Source of the DNA: Prochlorococcus sp. AH-736-L23
GTDB taxonomy: Bacteria > Cyanobacteriota > Cyanobacteriia > PCC-6307 > Cyanobiaceae
Reading direction: 5' to 3'
Length of the DNA: 44,945 nucleotides
Assembly (NCBI GenBank): GCA_028141225.1
Contig: JAOIPS010000010.1
Location: 1 to 44,945, forward strand
Shown here: piece by piece, positions 9,307 through 17,594 of the stretch
Numbering within the stretch: position 1 is the first letter of the stretch
How the letters are laid out: each line of letters starts with the position of its first letter
Program-made: the position numbers and the translations under genes
Notes under the pieces: model-generated
Told to the model about the DNA's origin: nothing
Databases searched by the model: none
Seen by the model: the letters and a program-made list of their open reading frames with translations, nothing else

Positions 9307-10803
9307 TTATGGATGGAAACCAAAAATGGAATTATTTCTTTTTTTAATTTCTTTTATGAAGGTACTGTAATTTTCAGAGACTGATAGTTCTGGATAAATT
9401 AAGTCATTAATTTTTTTCTGAAGATTATGCTTTTTGTTTAAAAATAAAACAGATTTTTCTAGAACCTCAACCATAATTGAAACCGCAGTACTTGCTCCTG
9501 GAGATGCTCCCAACAAAGCAGATAATGATCCATCAGATGAATTTACAATCTCAGTTCCAAATTTCAAAGAACCACCACTTTCAGTTTTTTTAATTATTTG
9601 GACTCTTTGACCAGCATTCTTTAAATACCAATCAGAAGGATTAGCTGATGGCATCATATTCTTTAAATTATCAACTCTTGAATTATGGTTCTTTAATGAT
9701 TGTGATATAAGGTAATTAATTAAATCGTTGTTCTTGAAACCAACGTCTAACATAGAAAAAATATTATTCTTTTTAATTGAACTAAATAAGTCAAAGTATG
9801 AACTTTGTTTTAGAAATTTCGTTGTAAATCCAGCAAAAGGTCCATATAAAAGAAGTTTTTTATTATCAATCCATCTGGTGTCTAAATGAGGAACAGACAT
9901 TGGTGGCGATCCAATATCAGCTTTACCATAAACTTTTGAATTATGTTTTTCTGTTAGATCACTTTTCTCGCAAATAAGCCATTTACCACTAACAGGAAAT
10001 CCACCATAACTTTTTGCTTCTGGGATTTTTGATTTTTGTAAATAATTAATTGTTTTTCCACCAGCACCAAGAAAAACGTAGCCAGTTCTAATTGAAGTTT
10101 TTCTACCTTCAGAACTAATTTCTAGTTCCCATTGTTTTTTATCAATTTTCTTTAAATCTACTAATTCTGTTTTGTATCTAATTTCAACATTTTTGTTTAA
10201 GGAAACTAATGACAAATACTCTTTAGTTAAAGCCTCAAAATTAATATCAGTTCCTCTACCTATTCTGGTAGCAGCAATTTGAGTAGATGGATTTCTATCT
10301 TTTGTTATTAGAGGAGCCCATGATGAAATTTCATCAAAAGATGAAGAAAATTCCATATCGATAAATTCAGGATTTTCGGTCATTTTCTGAAATCTTTTTT
10401 TTAAAAAAGAAATATTATCCTGACCAGAAACAAAGCTAATATGAGGAATAAATTTTAGAAAATTCTTAATATCAATTTTCCCTGCTTCATACAATGAGGC
10501 CCATAAAGACATGGATGTTTCAAAAGAACGATTTATTGAGAGCGCTTTATCTAATTTTAGATTTCCTTTTTCATCTAAAGGGGTATAATTTAATTCGCAA
10601 TTAGCCGCATGTCCTGTACCTGCATTATTAAAAGCGCCAGTACTTTCACTTCCTGGAGCATTTAATTTTTCTATAATAAGAAATTTTATATCTGGTAAAA
10701 CTTCTGAGATTAGGAGGGCTAAAGTACTACTCATTATCCCTGCTCCTACTAAGACTGCATCAAAGTAGCTATTGTCATTAGTGGGATTTTTAGATGAAGT
10801 CAC
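9307..10803 (-). CDS. mqo: Malate:quinone oxidoreductase
   Basis: FAD-dependent, membrane-associated enzyme that oxidises malate to oxaloacetate and passes electrons to quinone, standing in for NAD malate dehydrogenase. It has 498 residues, typical for the family. The N-terminal dinucleotide-binding motif is [19 protein letters not shown] (about 16-34), and [20 protein letters not shown] and the C-terminal [19 protein letters not shown] are characteristic Mqo blocks. It is divergent from the NifU-like gene, with 70 bases between the starts that must hold both promoters. Confidence 0.95.
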   Translation of the reverse strand: MTSSKNPTNDNSYFDAVLVGAGIMSSTLALLISEVLPDIKFLIIEKLNAPGSESTGAFNNAGTGHAANCELNYTPLDEKGNLKLDKALSINRSFETSMSLWASLYEAGKIDIKNFLKFIPHISFVSGQDNISFLKKRFQKMTENPEFIDMEFSSSFDEISSWAPLITKDRNPSTQIAATRIGRGTDINFEALTKEYLSLVSLNKNVEIRYKTELVDLKKIDKKQWELEISSEGRKTSIRTGYVFLGAGGKTINYLQKSKIPEAKSYGGFPVSGKWLICEKSDLTEKHNSKVYGKADIGSPPMSVPHLDTRWIDNKKLLLYGPFAGFTTKFLKQSSYFDLFSSIKKNNIFSMLDVGFKNNDLINYLISQSLKNHNSRVDNLKNMMPSANPSDWYLKNAGQRVQIIKKTESGGSLKFGTEIVNSSDGSLSALLGASPGASTAVSIMVEVLEKSVLFLNKKHNLQKKINDLIYPELSVSENYSTFIKEIKKRNNSIFGFHP

Positions 10804-10873
10804 AACAGAAAATTATCTTTTTTGCAATTAATCAGATTTCTTTCTAGGCTTATTATAAAGTTAATCCTAAATT

Positions 10874-11119
10874 ATGAGTACTGAAACACTCTCGCTGACA
10901 AACGAAAATGTAGAGAAAGTCCTTGACGAGCTAAGACCTTTTTTAATTTCTGATGGAGGTAATGTAGAGATTGCAGAAATAGATGGTCCAATTGTCAAAG
11001 TCAGACTTCAAGGAGCATGTGGTAGTTGCCCAAGTAGCACTATGACTCTCAAAATGGGTATTGAAAGAAAGTTAAAAGAAATGATTCCTGAAATAAGCGA
11101 AGTTGTCCAGGTTTTATAA
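10874..11119 (+). CDS. NifU-like C-terminal-domain (NFU) Fe-S cluster carrier, 81 aa
   Basis: Stand-alone NFU domain that carries or delivers Fe-S clusters to target proteins. The 81 residues match the short cyanobacterial form. The cluster-binding CxxC is in [10 protein letters not shown] (about residues 52-61), preceded by the domain core [16 protein letters not shown]. It has no N-terminal IscU or A-type domain. It is probably monocistronic: divergent from mqo and convergent with the hypothetical gene at 11142-11399. Confidence 0.93.
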   Translation: MSTETLSLTNENVEKVLDELRPFLISDGGNVEIAEIDGPIVKVRLQGACGSCPSSTMTLKMGIERKLKEMIPEISEVVQVL

Positions 11120-11141
11120 AAATTTTTAACTGAAATACATA

Positions 11142-11399
11142 TTATTTAGTTTTTAATTCCTTCAACAAAGATGATTCCATATCAAGGCAATCAATTGGAA
11201 GTCCTTGACCAATAGCGATTAAAAGAGGTGCAAGAATTCCTAAAGTAAAAACTAAATTTGATTGGCTTACATCATATTTACTCAAAGTAAAAGTTATCAA
11301 ATAAATAATTGAAAAATAAGCATGTAGTGAAAAAAATTCTTTTGGCTTTAACACTGGCCACCTTAAAGTATTTCCCAAGAAATATAAAAAACCTGTCAT
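11142..11399 (-). CDS. Conserved hypothetical membrane protein, 85 aa
   Basis: Unrecognised family. It has 85 residues: an amphipathic start (MTGFLYFLGNTLRWPVLKPKEFF), then two hydrophobic stretches (about 27-43, YFSIIYLITFTLSK; about 49-67, LVFTLGILAPLLIAIGQG) that predict a two-span inner- or thylakoid-membrane protein. The C-terminus is polar and charged (DMESSLLKELKTK). It converges with the NFU gene, with 22 bases between stops, and diverges from the DUF4278 gene. Confidence 0.65.
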   Translation of the reverse strand: MTGFLYFLGNTLRWPVLKPKEFFSLHAYFSIIYLITFTLSKYDVSQSNLVFTLGILAPLLIAIGQGLPIDCLDMESSLLKELKTK

Positions 11400-11525
11400 A
11401 AATAAATAGTTACATGAAGATTAAACCAAATATAAACATAAACCTTTTTATAGACTATTTAAAAAAAAATTTACCTAAGATAATAATTAAAAAAACATTA
11501 AATCTTCGTTTCTATTTGTAAAAGC

Positions 11526-11555
11526 TAGACATGCAGTTAAAAATACGCTTATAAT
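11526..11555 (+). promoter_or_regulatory. Candidate sigma-70-type promoter of the DUF4278 gene
   Basis: TAGACA (11526-11531) and a perfect TATAAT (11550-11555) are separated by 18 bases. Transcription would start near 11561-11563, just at the first hairpin of the leader. The match is by consensus only; no transcription start data are available. Confidence 0.55.
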
Positions 11556-11561
11556 TATTTG

Positions 11562-11634
11562 GTAGCAATCGCTACTTTTTCGTTCACCCTCATTTGAGGG
11601 CGCAGTTCGAGTCATACCATGGAACGGGGGATGG
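11562..11634 (+). ncRNA. Structured 5' leader, candidate glutamine-II (downstream-peptide) riboswitch
   Basis: The leader is much richer in GC than its surroundings. Hairpin 1 is GTAGC-AATC-GCTAC (11562-11575) followed by five T. Then comes CGTTCA (11581-11586), hairpin 2 CCCTC-ATTT-GAGGG (11587-11600) and CGCAGTTCGAGTC. CCAT (11617-11620) can pair with ATGG (11631-11634), closing a loop GGAACGGGGG. In that loop GAACG (11622-11626) is the exact complement of CGTTC (11581-11585), giving a possible pseudoknot that would mask the G-rich ribosome-binding region. A CGUUCAYCC-stem start, a pseudoknot and a short gene directly downstream are what I know of glutamine-II riboswitches in picocyanobacteria. 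The family assignment is from memory of that pattern. Confidence 0.6.
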
Positions 11635-11828
11635 CCGTGTTGTCACATCGAAACATGACTACTTTAACTTACAGAGGTAAAAACTACGTTCAAAACAAAG
11701 AAGCTGCTAAAAAGCAACTTGTTGAACTTACCTACAGAAGAAACGTATACACCAACAGAATGGATGACGCTTCTTCAAGTAATGAAAAAGCAGAATTAAA
11801 TTACAGAGGTGTTAATTACACTAAATAA
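11619..11828 (+). CDS. DUF4278-family small protein with three LxYRGxxY repeats
   Basis: Up to 69 residues. The recognisable part is built from three copies of a short aromatic-basic motif: LTYRGKNY, LTYRRNVY and LNYRGVNY, the pattern of DUF4278. The function is unknown. Three in-frame ATGs are possible: 11619 (69 aa), 11631 (65 aa, preceded directly by GGAACGGGGG) and 11655 (57 aa, starting MTTLTYRG). The leader fold involves the first two, so the start may depend on RNA structure. There is no signal peptide or membrane span. Expression probably depends on the leader at 11562-11634, and a strong terminator follows at 11846-11874, so this is a single-gene transcript. Confidence 0.8.
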   Translation: MERGMAVLSHRNMTTLTYRGKNYVQNKEAAKKQLVELTYRRNVYTNRMDDASSSNEKAELNYRGVNYTK

Positions 11829-11845
11829 TTTAATTAAACAAATTC

Positions 11846-11874
11846 AAAGCCCCTTTTTCAGGGGCTTTTTTTTT
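11846..11874 (+). terminator. Strong intrinsic terminator after the DUF4278 gene
   Basis: AAAGCCCC (11846-11853) pairs perfectly with GGGGCTTT (11861-11868) around a 7-base loop and runs into an unbroken T tract to 11874. It lies 18 bases after the DUF4278 stop. Such a GC-rich stem is rare in this AT-rich window. Confidence 0.92.
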
Positions 11875-11906
11875 GGCTATATTTATCAAGAGTCCTTTAA
11901 AAAAAT

Positions 11907-12701
11907 ATGTCTGAAAGTTGCTGTAATACAAACACATCGAATAAAGCCCCTAATCAATTCGATCATAAAGATGCGATTCAAGAAAGATATGGCTCAGCCG
12001 CACAAGAAAAAGAAAGTTGTCTTTGTACACCAGTTGGGTTTAATCCCGTTTTACTTGAAGCAATTCCTCAAGAGGTTATAGAAAGAGACTATGGATGTGG
12101 TGATCCAACAAAATATGTTCAAAAAAATGATATTGTCTTAGATCTTGGAAGTGGTAGCGGCAAAAATGCTTTCATTTGTGCCCAAATTGTTGGAAAAGAA
12201 GGGAAAGTTATTGGAGTTGATCAGAATCCTGACATGCTTTCTTTATCTAGATCAGCCTCTAAAGAAGTTACAAAAAATATAGGTTTCAACAATACAGAAT
12301 TTCTAGAAGGTTCAATTGAAAAACTTGATGAATTAGATAAAGATTTAAATCCATTAATCGCAGATAAATCAGTAGATATTATTTTAAGTAATTGCGTTTT
12401 AAACTTGGTAAGTCCAGAATCTAGAAATAACCTTCTAAATAACATAAAAAGAGTTTTAAACGATAATGGAAGAATTGCAATTAGCGATATCGTCTCTAAC
12501 AAAAAAGTTCCTTTAAGATTGCAAAATGATCATGATCTATGGACAGGATGTATTAGTGGAGCATGGTATGAGCCAGAGTTTATAAGTGATTTTAAAGAAC
12601 TAGGATTTAAAAATTTAAAATTTGCAGAAAGGAGTGCTGAACCTTGGAAAGTAATTGAGGATATTGAATTTAGAACAGTAACTTTAGTGGGCAATATTTA
12701 A
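11907..12701 (+). CDS. arsM: ArsM-like arsenite S-adenosylmethionine methyltransferase
   Basis: Class I SAM methyltransferase of 264 residues resembling arsenite methyltransferase, which methylates trivalent arsenic bound by cysteines. The SAM motif is VLDLGSGSGKNAF (77-89), with VIGVDQNPDML as motif II. Three cysteines sit at the positions expected for arsenic ligands: Cys64 in DYGCGDP, Cys163 in SNCVLNL and Cys215 in TGCISGA. Further cysteines are at 5, 6, 38 and 40. The C-terminus after Cys215 is short and lacks a thiol-rich tail. No ars operon neighbours are visible; a class V PLP enzyme starts 36 bases later. Another thiophilic substrate is possible. Confidence 0.75.
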   Translation: MSESCCNTNTSNKAPNQFDHKDAIQERYGSAAQEKESCLCTPVGFNPVLLEAIPQEVIERDYGCGDPTKYVQKNDIVLDLGSGSGKNAFICAQIVGKEGKVIGVDQNPDMLSLSRSASKEVTKNIGFNNTEFLEGSIEKLDELDKDLNPLIADKSVDIILSNCVLNLVSPESRNNLLNNIKRVLNDNGRIAISDIVSNKKVPLRLQNDHDLWTGCISGAWYEPEFISDFKELGFKNLKFAERSAEPWKVIEDIEFRTVTLVGNI

Positions 12702-12737
12702 AAAAATTCAAGAGTTGAAAATATACTACAAATTTCT

Positions 12738-13913
12738 ATGAGAAATAATCTAAGAGATCAAATACCCGCATTAAAAAATAAGTATTATTTCAACTATGGT
12801 GGTCAAGGACCATTACCAAAATCTTCTCTACAAGCAATAGTTAAAACTTGGGAAATTATCCAAGATTTAGGACCATTTACCAATGATATGTGGCCTTTTA
12901 TTTACAAAGAAATATTGACTACAAAAAGAATAATTGCTCAAAAATTAGGTGTTAATTCAAAGAATTTAGCTTTAACCGAAAACATTTCTTCCGGTATGAT
13001 TTTGCCCTTTTGGGGAATAAAAGTAGAAGAGGGAGAAGAGTTATTAATAAGTGACTGTGAACATCCTGGAGTAGTAGCTGCAAGTCGAGAATTTTGCAGA
13101 AGAAATAAATTAATATTCAAAATTTTGCCAATCCAAAAAATTAAAAATCTAAACGACGAAAAAATAATTTTAGAGATTTTGAAAAATCTAAATCGTAAGA
13201 CTAAGATCCTAATTATTTCTCATATCTTATGGAACTTTGGATATAAAATTCCTTTAAAACAAATTTTTATCGAATTAAAAAATAATCGAGAAGATTCATA
13301 TTTACTCGTTGATGGTGCTCAAACCTTTGGGCACATAAATATTGAAAAAGAAGTTTTTTATTCTGATTTATATTCAATAACTTCTCATAAATGGGCATGT
13401 GGACCAGAAGGACTTGGAGCCATTTATGTCTCAGATAGATTTATTCATGAAACAGATCCAACAATAATTGGTTGGAAATCATTAAAAAAAGAACAAGGCA
13501 TTTATGAGCCCTCAGATAATCTTTTTCATGATGATGCAAGGAAATTTGAAATAGCTACCTCTTGTATTCCTTTACTTGCCGGGCTTCGGAATTCTTTAGA
13601 TCTTTTAGATAAAGACTGCCATGAAAAAGAAAAAAACAAAAATATCAAAAAATTAAGTGGAAAACTTTGGGATGAATTAAATCAATTAAAGGGTGTTGAA
13701 TTAGTTTTAGAAAAAAAATATTTAAATGGGATTGTTAGTTTTAATATCGAAAATATTGAAGATAAGGATGAATTTGTGAAGAAACTTGGAGAAAAGAAAA
13801 TTTGGATTAGAGTTTTAGAAGATCCAAAATGGTTTAGAGCATGCATACATCAAATAACTACTGAAGCTGAGATTGATTTACTTGCAAAAGAAATAAAAAA
13901 AATATTGACTTAA
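12738..13913 (+). CDS. Class V aminotransferase-fold PLP enzyme (cysteine desulfurase / cystine lyase-like)
   Basis: PLP enzyme of 391 residues in the NifS/CsdA/isopenicillin N epimerase-like class. The Schiff-base lysine is Lys218 in SITSHKWACGPEG, and the cofactor-binding aspartate is in LLVDGAQTFGH (about 189-199). The N-terminal YYFNYGGQGPLPKSS is typical of the L-cysteine/cystine C-S-lyase (C-DES) branch described in cyanobacteria. I see no obvious desulfurase loop cysteine in the usual C-terminal position, which favours a lyase over a persulfide-forming desulfurase. It follows arsM on the same strand and may be cotranscribed. The exact substrate is not certain. Confidence 0.75.
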   Translation: MRNNLRDQIPALKNKYYFNYGGQGPLPKSSLQAIVKTWEIIQDLGPFTNDMWPFIYKEILTTKRIIAQKLGVNSKNLALTENISSGMILPFWGIKVEEGEELLISDCEHPGVVAASREFCRRNKLIFKILPIQKIKNLNDEKIILEILKNLNRKTKILIISHILWNFGYKIPLKQIFIELKNNREDSYLLVDGAQTFGHINIEKEVFYSDLYSITSHKWACGPEGLGAIYVSDRFIHETDPTIIGWKSLKKEQGIYEPSDNLFHDDARKFEIATSCIPLLAGLRNSLDLLDKDCHEKEKNKNIKKLSGKLWDELNQLKGVELVLEKKYLNGIVSFNIENIEDKDEFVKKLGEKKIWIRVLEDPKWFRACIHQITTEAEIDLLAKEIKKILT

Positions 13914-13941
13914 AGATCTATTGATATAAAAAAAATTTAGT

Positions 13942-14646
13942 TTACCAAGGTATCTCCGAATTGTCCCATGCAATAAATTTTCCTGTAGATTCTGGTGATT
14001 GATTTTTAATAATATTGATAAGGAATTGGGAGGATTTTTCTTTACTAAATAATTTATGTTCTGGAACAAATTTATGAAAAGGTCTAGATAAATCAGTATC
14101 TACTGTTCCTGGATGAAGCAATGTGATAGCAGCCTTTGGGAAACGTCTAGCCCATTCAATACTTAAAGATTTAAAAAACTGATTTTGCGCAGATTTTGCA
14201 GCTCTATATGAATACCAACCTCCAGTTTGATTATCTCCAATGCTACCAACTCTTGCACTTATACTTGCAAAATTAAAATCAAAATCTTTTGGTATAAATT
14301 CTTCAATCGCTTTAGCTAATAAAATAGGAGAAAAGGCATTTATTGAAAAACTTTCCATCATATTTTTTTTATCAAGATGTTGTAATCTTTTTTCTGGTTG
14401 CAGAGAATCACTATGAAGTCTACCTGTAGCATTAACAACTAGCCTTAATTTTGAAGGATGATTTGATATTTTATTTTTCAACTGCAATAGTGATTGAGAA
14501 TCCTCTATATCTAAATCCCAAAAAGGATTAAATTCACTTTTTCTTCCACACAAAACAACATCTAAATCTTTTTCACATTCATTCAGATCTTTAGCTAGTT
14601 GTGTTCCAATCCCACCTGCGCCTACAACTAAGGCTAAGCCTTTCAT
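13942..14646 (-). CDS. Short-chain dehydrogenase/reductase
   Basis: NAD(P)-dependent SDR of 234 residues. The N-terminal cofactor motif is VVGAGGIGTQLA (7-18), a slightly unusual GAGGIG form of the classical TGxxxGIG. VNATG lies at 71-75, a serine-rich strand FASISARVGS at 126-135, and the catalytic YxxxK is Tyr147/Lys151 in SYRAAK. PGTVDT near 178 is the usual segment after the active site. It is close to the CsgA/C-factor-like SDRs, whose substrates are mostly unknown. It converges with the PLP gene and is transcribed in the same direction as murE. Confidence 0.85.
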   Translation of the reverse strand: MKGLALVVGAGGIGTQLAKDLNECEKDLDVVLCGRKSEFNPFWDLDIEDSQSLLQLKNKISNHPSKLRLVVNATGRLHSDSLQPEKRLQHLDKKNMMESFSINAFSPILLAKAIEEFIPKDFDFNFASISARVGSIGDNQTGGWYSYRAAKSAQNQFFKSLSIEWARRFPKAAITLLHPGTVDTDLSRPFHKFVPEHKLFSKEKSSQFLINIIKNQSPESTGKFIAWDNSEIPW

Positions 14647-14716
14647 TTTATTAAAAATAACTCCATTGATTCTAAGAAACTTTTCTTGTGATTTGCGTAA
14701 AATCTTTCTTATTTGA

Positions 14717-16261
14717 TTAGGAAATTTTATTGAGATTTATTTTTTCTTTTAATAATTTATAAGCTATTTTTCTATCATCAAAATTAATAACTTTATCATT
14801 GAGAATTTGGTAGTCTTCATGTCCTTTTCCTGCAATTAAAACAATATCTTTTTTATTGGCAAATTTAATAGATTCATTTATTGCTTTAAATCTATCAATT
14901 TCAATTGTTATTTTTTCTCTTTTTTTTATACCCATCAAAATATCATTTACTATCTTTTGGGGTTCTTCTGATCTTGGATTATCTGAAGTTATAAAAAGTT
15001 GATCAGACAACTCTTCAGCTATTGATCCCATCAAAGGCCTTTTACTACGATCACGATCTCCGCCACAGCCAAAAACAGTTATTAGTTTCCCTTCACAAAG
15101 TTTTTTAATTGATTGCAAAACTTTTTTTAATCCATCAGGAGTGTGGGCATAATCAACAATTACTGTTGGGAGAGATCTTGAAACGTCATTATCATCAATT
15201 TGTATTTTCTCCATTCTCCCAGGAGCACCAGGGAAAGATTGTATTAACTTTGATAAATCTTTTAAAGGAAAATTCAGTTTGTACAAAATTGTTATTGCTT
15301 GAATCGCATTCATTAAATTAAATTCACCAACAAGTGGAACAAAAAGTTGAATTTTTTCCCTAGGTGTATGAAAAATGCAAGTGGAACCACTTTCAGTAAA
15401 TTTTTTATCAGTTACGAAAAAAAAATCATCATTTTCAAATTCACTTTCAGTAATCTTTGTAGACACTAATGAAGATCTTTTTTCAAGATCAGACGATAAT
15501 TTAGATATCCAATGGTCATCGTGATTTAATACAGAAATTCCATCCTTTTCTATTAAATAAGGTGGGAAAAATAATTTTCTTTTTGTTTGGAAATAAGATT
15601 CCATATCTGAGTGATAATCAAGATGATCTTGAGTTAAATTAGTAAAAATAGCCGCCTCAAATTCGCATCCTGATATCCTCTTTTGAGCAATAGAATGAGA
15701 ACTTACCTCTAATATCGCGAATTCAGATTCTGCCTCAACAGCAGCATTTAATTTCTTTTGAAGTTTATCGGCGAAATCAGTTGTATGAGAAGCCACTTCT
15801 GAGAAGCCTGGCCATCTATTAAACAAGGTCCCAAATAATGCAGTCTTTTTCCCTAATTTTTTTAAAAGATATTCCAATAAGAAAGTAATTGTTGTTTTTC
15901 CATTAGTACCAGTAACACCAATAAGTTTAAGTTTTCTTGAAGGCCTATTCCAAAACTCAGCGACAATTTGACCAAAAATATAATCTAAATTATCCTCAAT
16001 AACCAAAATCCTTTCTCGATCAATAGATCCAATTCTCTCTTTTGCAGCAGACCCAATAATGGCAGCCTCCGCGCCATTTTCAATTGCCTCAATACAAAAT
16101 TTTCCTCCATCAACATTTAAACCAGGCATTCCTAAAAATAAAGTTCCTTTTTGTACTTCTTTAGAGTTAAAAGAAATATTATTGATTTCATGATCGATTA
16201 AATCTAATGAAGGAATAATTCCTACTAAATCTAAAAGTTTATGTAATTTTAAAGATCTCAT
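14717..16261 (-). CDS. murE: UDP-MurNAc-L-Ala-D-Glu:meso-diaminopimelate ligase
   Basis: Cytoplasmic Mur ligase adding the third residue of the peptidoglycan stem peptide; 514 residues. The ATP P-loop is GVTGTNGKTTITF (about 119-131). DNPRSEEP is the DNPR signature that marks meso-diaminopimelate specificity rather than lysine. TTDFAD and HSIAQKR are the expected substrate-binding segments. It is followed on the same strand by the SDR gene and preceded by the glutaredoxin-like gene with an 8-base gap, so yidD - glutaredoxin-like - murE probably form one operon. Confidence 0.97.
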   Translation of the reverse strand: MRSLKLHKLLDLVGIIPSLDLIDHEINNISFNSKEVQKGTLFLGMPGLNVDGGKFCIEAIENGAEAAIIGSAAKERIGSIDRERILVIEDNLDYIFGQIVAEFWNRPSRKLKLIGVTGTNGKTTITFLLEYLLKKLGKKTALFGTLFNRWPGFSEVASHTTDFADKLQKKLNAAVEAESEFAILEVSSHSIAQKRISGCEFEAAIFTNLTQDHLDYHSDMESYFQTKRKLFFPPYLIEKDGISVLNHDDHWISKLSSDLEKRSSLVSTKITESEFENDDFFFVTDKKFTESGSTCIFHTPREKIQLFVPLVGEFNLMNAIQAITILYKLNFPLKDLSKLIQSFPGAPGRMEKIQIDDNDVSRSLPTVIVDYAHTPDGLKKVLQSIKKLCEGKLITVFGCGGDRDRSKRPLMGSIAEELSDQLFITSDNPRSEEPQKIVNDILMGIKKREKITIEIDRFKAINESIKFANKKDIVLIAGKGHEDYQILNDKVINFDDRKIAYKLLKEKINLNKIS

Positions 16262-16269
16262 ATAAAAAA

Positions 16270-16572
16270 TTATTTCTCCAGAATGGTATTAATATTTTTT
16301 TGAAACCAATTCTTTAATTGATCATCTTTTAATCTTGGAGAAATACGAGGCAATTCTATGATCTCCTCAGACCTAATTCTTTCAATAGCAATAACAGGTA
16401 CTTCATAATCATATTTTTTATATTTATCTTTATATAAATCCACCCTATCAATATCAATTTCTTTAAGCTCTTCTAGATTAGGGAATAACTCATTAAGATT
16501 TATTTTTGCTAGTTTGTTTTTTAATGAATCACAAAGGCAGCATCCCTGCCTAACAAAAATAAATATTTTCAT
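16270..16572 (-). CDS. Glutaredoxin-like protein (DUF836 type), 100 aa
   Basis: Small thioredoxin-fold protein with an N-terminal CxxC-type active site: KIFIFVRQGCCLCDSLKNKL, with Cys12 and Cys15 as the likely redox pair and one extra adjacent Cys. A YEVPVIAIER strand contains the cis-proline (VPV), typical of DUF836 proteins. I chose the ATG at 16572 (MKIFIFV). A start at 16602 would add ten residues, overlap the end of yidD by 26 bases and place non-family sequence before the first beta strand. With this start the gap to the yidD stop is 4 bases. Confidence 0.8.
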   Translation of the reverse strand: MKIFIFVRQGCCLCDSLKNKLAKINLNELFPNLEELKEIDIDRVDLYKDKYKKYDYEVPVIAIERIRSEEIIELPRISPRLKDDQLKNWFQKNINTILEK

Positions 16573-16576
16573 GCAT

Positions 16577-16813
16577 TTAGTCAGGCACAGGGTCACATCC
16601 ACAGGGAGTTAAAGGATGACATTTGCTTAATCTTTTTAAAGTTAACCACCCTCCTTTCCAAGGACCATGTCTAGTAATTGCCTCATATCCATAAGAGCTG
16701 CAACTTGGAATAAATCTGCATCTTGGTCCAAAAAAAGGAGAAAACCACTTTTGATAAAACGAAATCATAAAAAGAAGTATAGAAGTAATTGATTTATTAA
16801 TAGTTTTGAACAC
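16577..16813 (-). CDS. yidD: Membrane protein insertion efficiency factor YidD
   Basis: A 78-residue member of the YidD family, which assists YidC-dependent membrane protein insertion. An amphipathic/hydrophobic N-terminus ([21 protein letters not shown]) is followed by the signature [15 protein letters not shown], then [18 protein letters not shown] and the C-terminal GCDPVPD. The cysteine pattern is complete. It is first in a likely yidD - glutaredoxin-like - murE operon and divergent from rpsD. Confidence 0.96.
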   Translation of the reverse strand: MFKTINKSITSILLFMISFYQKWFSPFFGPRCRFIPSCSSYGYEAITRHGPWKGGWLTLKRLSKCHPLTPCGCDPVPD

Positions 16814-16908
16814 TTTGATGATGTAAAATAATATTTCCAGTAGTAATTAGTTTAATTGAATTTAATCAATTATCCAATTTATTGCAAATTTCTATTTAAT
16901 TTAAAATT

Positions 16909-17517
16909 ATGTCAAGATACCGCGGCCCCAGATTAAGGGTTACGCGTCGCTTGGGAGAACTACCAGGTCTCACCAGGAAAGCTTCAAAGAAGTCTAATCC
17001 TCCAGGTCAGCACGGCCAAGCCCGTCGCAAGCGATCAGAATATGCAATTCGTCTAGAAGAAAAGCAGAAACTTAGGTTTAATTATGGAGTTTCTGAAAAA
17101 CAACTAGTTCGTTATGTAAAAAAAGCTAGAGCTCAAGAAGGATCTACAGGAACTAACCTACTAAGACTTTTGGAAAACAGACTTGATAATGTTTGTTTTA
17201 GATTAGGTTTTGGAGGTACCATTCCAGGCTCAAGACAATTAGTAAATCATGGTCATGTAACCGTTAATGGAAAGGTTCTTGATATTGCTGGTTATCAATG
17301 CAAATCAGGCGATGTAATCGGAATTAAAGAAAACAAAGCAAGCAAAAAACTTGTTGAAGGTAATATAGAATTCCCTGGCTTAGCAAATGTTCCACCTCAT
17401 CTTGATTTAGACAAACCTAAATTAACGGGAAAAATAAATGGAAAATGCGATAGAGAGTGGGTGGCTCTTGAAATAAACGAACTACTAGTTGTTGAATATT
17501 ATTCAAGAAAAGTTTAA
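16909..17517 (+). CDS. rpsD: 30S ribosomal protein S4
   Basis: Primary 16S rRNA-binding protein; 202 residues. The bacterial/chloroplast-type N-terminus is [16 protein letters not shown], with PPGQHG following. The S4 RNA-binding domain at about 92-152 contains [20 protein letters not shown] and [12 protein letters not shown]. The zinc-binding cysteines of some S4 proteins are absent, as in cyanobacteria and plastids. As often in cyanobacteria, the gene stands apart from the main ribosomal operons. A 13-bp hairpin follows the stop. Confidence 0.98.
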   Translation: MSRYRGPRLRVTRRLGELPGLTRKASKKSNPPGQHGQARRKRSEYAIRLEEKQKLRFNYGVSEKQLVRYVKKARAQEGSTGTNLLRLLENRLDNVCFRLGFGGTIPGSRQLVNHGHVTVNGKVLDIAGYQCKSGDVIGIKENKASKKLVEGNIEFPGLANVPPHLDLDKPKLTGKINGKCDREWVALEINELLVVEYYSRKV

Positions 17518-17538
17518 TACTACTTTTCTTTGGATTAT

Positions 17539-17570
17539 TAAATCTCTCATTAAAAAAAATGAGAGATTTA
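17539..17570 (+). terminator. Hairpin after rpsD
   Basis: TAAATCTCTCATT (17539-17551) and AATGAGAGATTTA (17558-17570) form a perfect 13-bp stem with an A6 loop, starting 21 bases after the rpsD stop. The run after the stem (ATTTAATTCTTATTTTT) is T-rich but not a pure T tract. It separates rpsD from the methionine/cysteine genes. Confidence 0.75.
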
Positions 17571-17594
17571 ATTTAATTCTTATTTTTAAAAATA

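Noticed and set aside
11809..12081. Plus-strand frame overlapping the terminator and the start of the ArsM-like gene
   Set aside because: It runs through a strong terminator and the well-supported arsM frame; its basic low-complexity product is a frame shadow.
16573..16602. Longer start for the glutaredoxin-like gene (ten extra residues)
   Set aside because: It would overlap yidD by 26 bases and add sequence before the first strand of the fold; the ATG at 16572 gives the family's usual beginning.
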